Positions 63,820 through 64,000 of a stretch of 64,000 nucleotides of DNA are shown here, piece by piece. The position numbers and the translations under genes are program-made. Location: contig CAVVVC010000001.1 of the NCBI GenBank assembly GCA_963751595.1, forward strand, positions 744,001-808,000, written 5' to 3'. Numbering within the stretch: position 1 is the first letter of the stretch; each line of letters begins with the position of its first letter. The DNA is from JAHEGP01 sp963751595 (lineage in GTDB: Bacteria; Pseudomonadota; Gammaproteobacteria; Pseudomonadales; JAHEGP01). The notes under the pieces were generated by a model, which was not told the DNA's origin, searched no databases, and saw only the letters and a program-made list of their open reading frames with translations.

Positions 63820-64000
63820 TTGTCTCGTATTGCACAGCGTTTCGAAAGGCTTAAGCAACAGCAGCGCAAGGCGCTGGTCCCCTACCTTGTAGCCGGCGAC
63901 CCGGCCCCCGAGGTGACAGTGCCGGCTATGCATGCCTTGGTTGCAGCCGGCGCCGACATCATCGAACTGGGCGTGCCTTTTTCCGACCCGATGGCCGAAG
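63820..64000 (+). CDS. trpA: Tryptophan synthase alpha chain (partial, N-terminal part)
   Basis: Sixty residues are visible from TTG 63820, which has GGGAGAG upstream; the rest lies past 64000. The sequence LVPYLVAGDPAPE and GADIIELGVPFSDPMAE, with the catalytic Glu in IIELGVPFSDP, is diagnostic for TrpA, which cleaves indole-3-glycerol phosphate. It follows trpB after 87 bp. Confidence 0.92.
   Translation, partial: MSRIAQRFERLKQQQRKALVPYLVAGDPAPEVTVPAMHALVAAGADIIELGVPFSDPMAE

Overview
The window reads as chromosome of a GC-rich, free-living gammaproteobacterium. Several gene orders match the Pseudomonas/Cellvibrionales type: tesA divergent from ybbA-ybbP, ccmABCDEFGHI, smc-zipA-ligA, and LysR/leuC-leuD-leuB-asd-fimV-truA-trpF. 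A VPLPA-CTERM exported protein, several acyl-CoA dehydrogenases and beta-alanine catabolism genes fit a marine heterotroph of the Halieaceae/Spongiibacteraceae kind. That placement is inference from gene content; no rRNA or tRNA gene was seen.

Layout. 1-6.5 kb: the end of a GNAT acetyltransferase, an acyl-CoA dehydrogenase, and a beta-alanine/malonate-semialdehyde module (aminotransferase, mmsA, divergent LysR). The LysR leader is a run of short tandem repeats split by a 170-bp inverted-repeat element. A wrecked sugar epimerase pseudogene follows. 6.7-11.9 kb: glutathione transferase, SDR, a second acyl-CoA dehydrogenase and a molybdopterin oxidoreductase. 11.9-14.6 kb: a minus-strand RimK-type operon (glutamate ligase with an added RCK_C-like domain, RimB-type retropepsin, AstE/AspA-type deacylase). 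15-24.6 kb: envelope proteins, a YbfF-like esterase, an EAL phosphodiesterase with a degenerate GGDEF domain, yjbQ-bioA-tesA, and divergent ybbA-ybbP. 24.8-30.4 kb: adenylate cyclase plus lipoprotein, a small periplasmic protein, a flippase-like membrane protein, and a VPLPA-CTERM protein behind a textbook sigma-54 promoter. 30.6-32.7 kb: mdh and ttcA.

32.8-40.2 kb: the full cytochrome c maturation operon ccmA-I. 40.3-47.0 kb: smc-zipA-ligA (chromosome segregation, division, replication). 47.2-51.9 kb: a tight three-gene operon for a 2-oxoacid:ferredoxin oxidoreductase (fused gamma-alpha and beta subunits) preceded by a GltD-like FAD/NADPH protein carrying its own two-cluster ferredoxin domain; this is the most interesting system here. 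52-64 kb: VanZ-like and flavodoxin-like proteins, then leucine biosynthesis (leuCDB), asd, fimV, truA and tryptophan genes trpF-trpB-trpA (trpA cut by the window end).

Start codons were moved where a Shine-Dalgarno sequence or family length argued for it. Several genes appear to start with TTG or GTG (leuB, trpA, ccmC, the molybdopterin enzyme, truA, korA).
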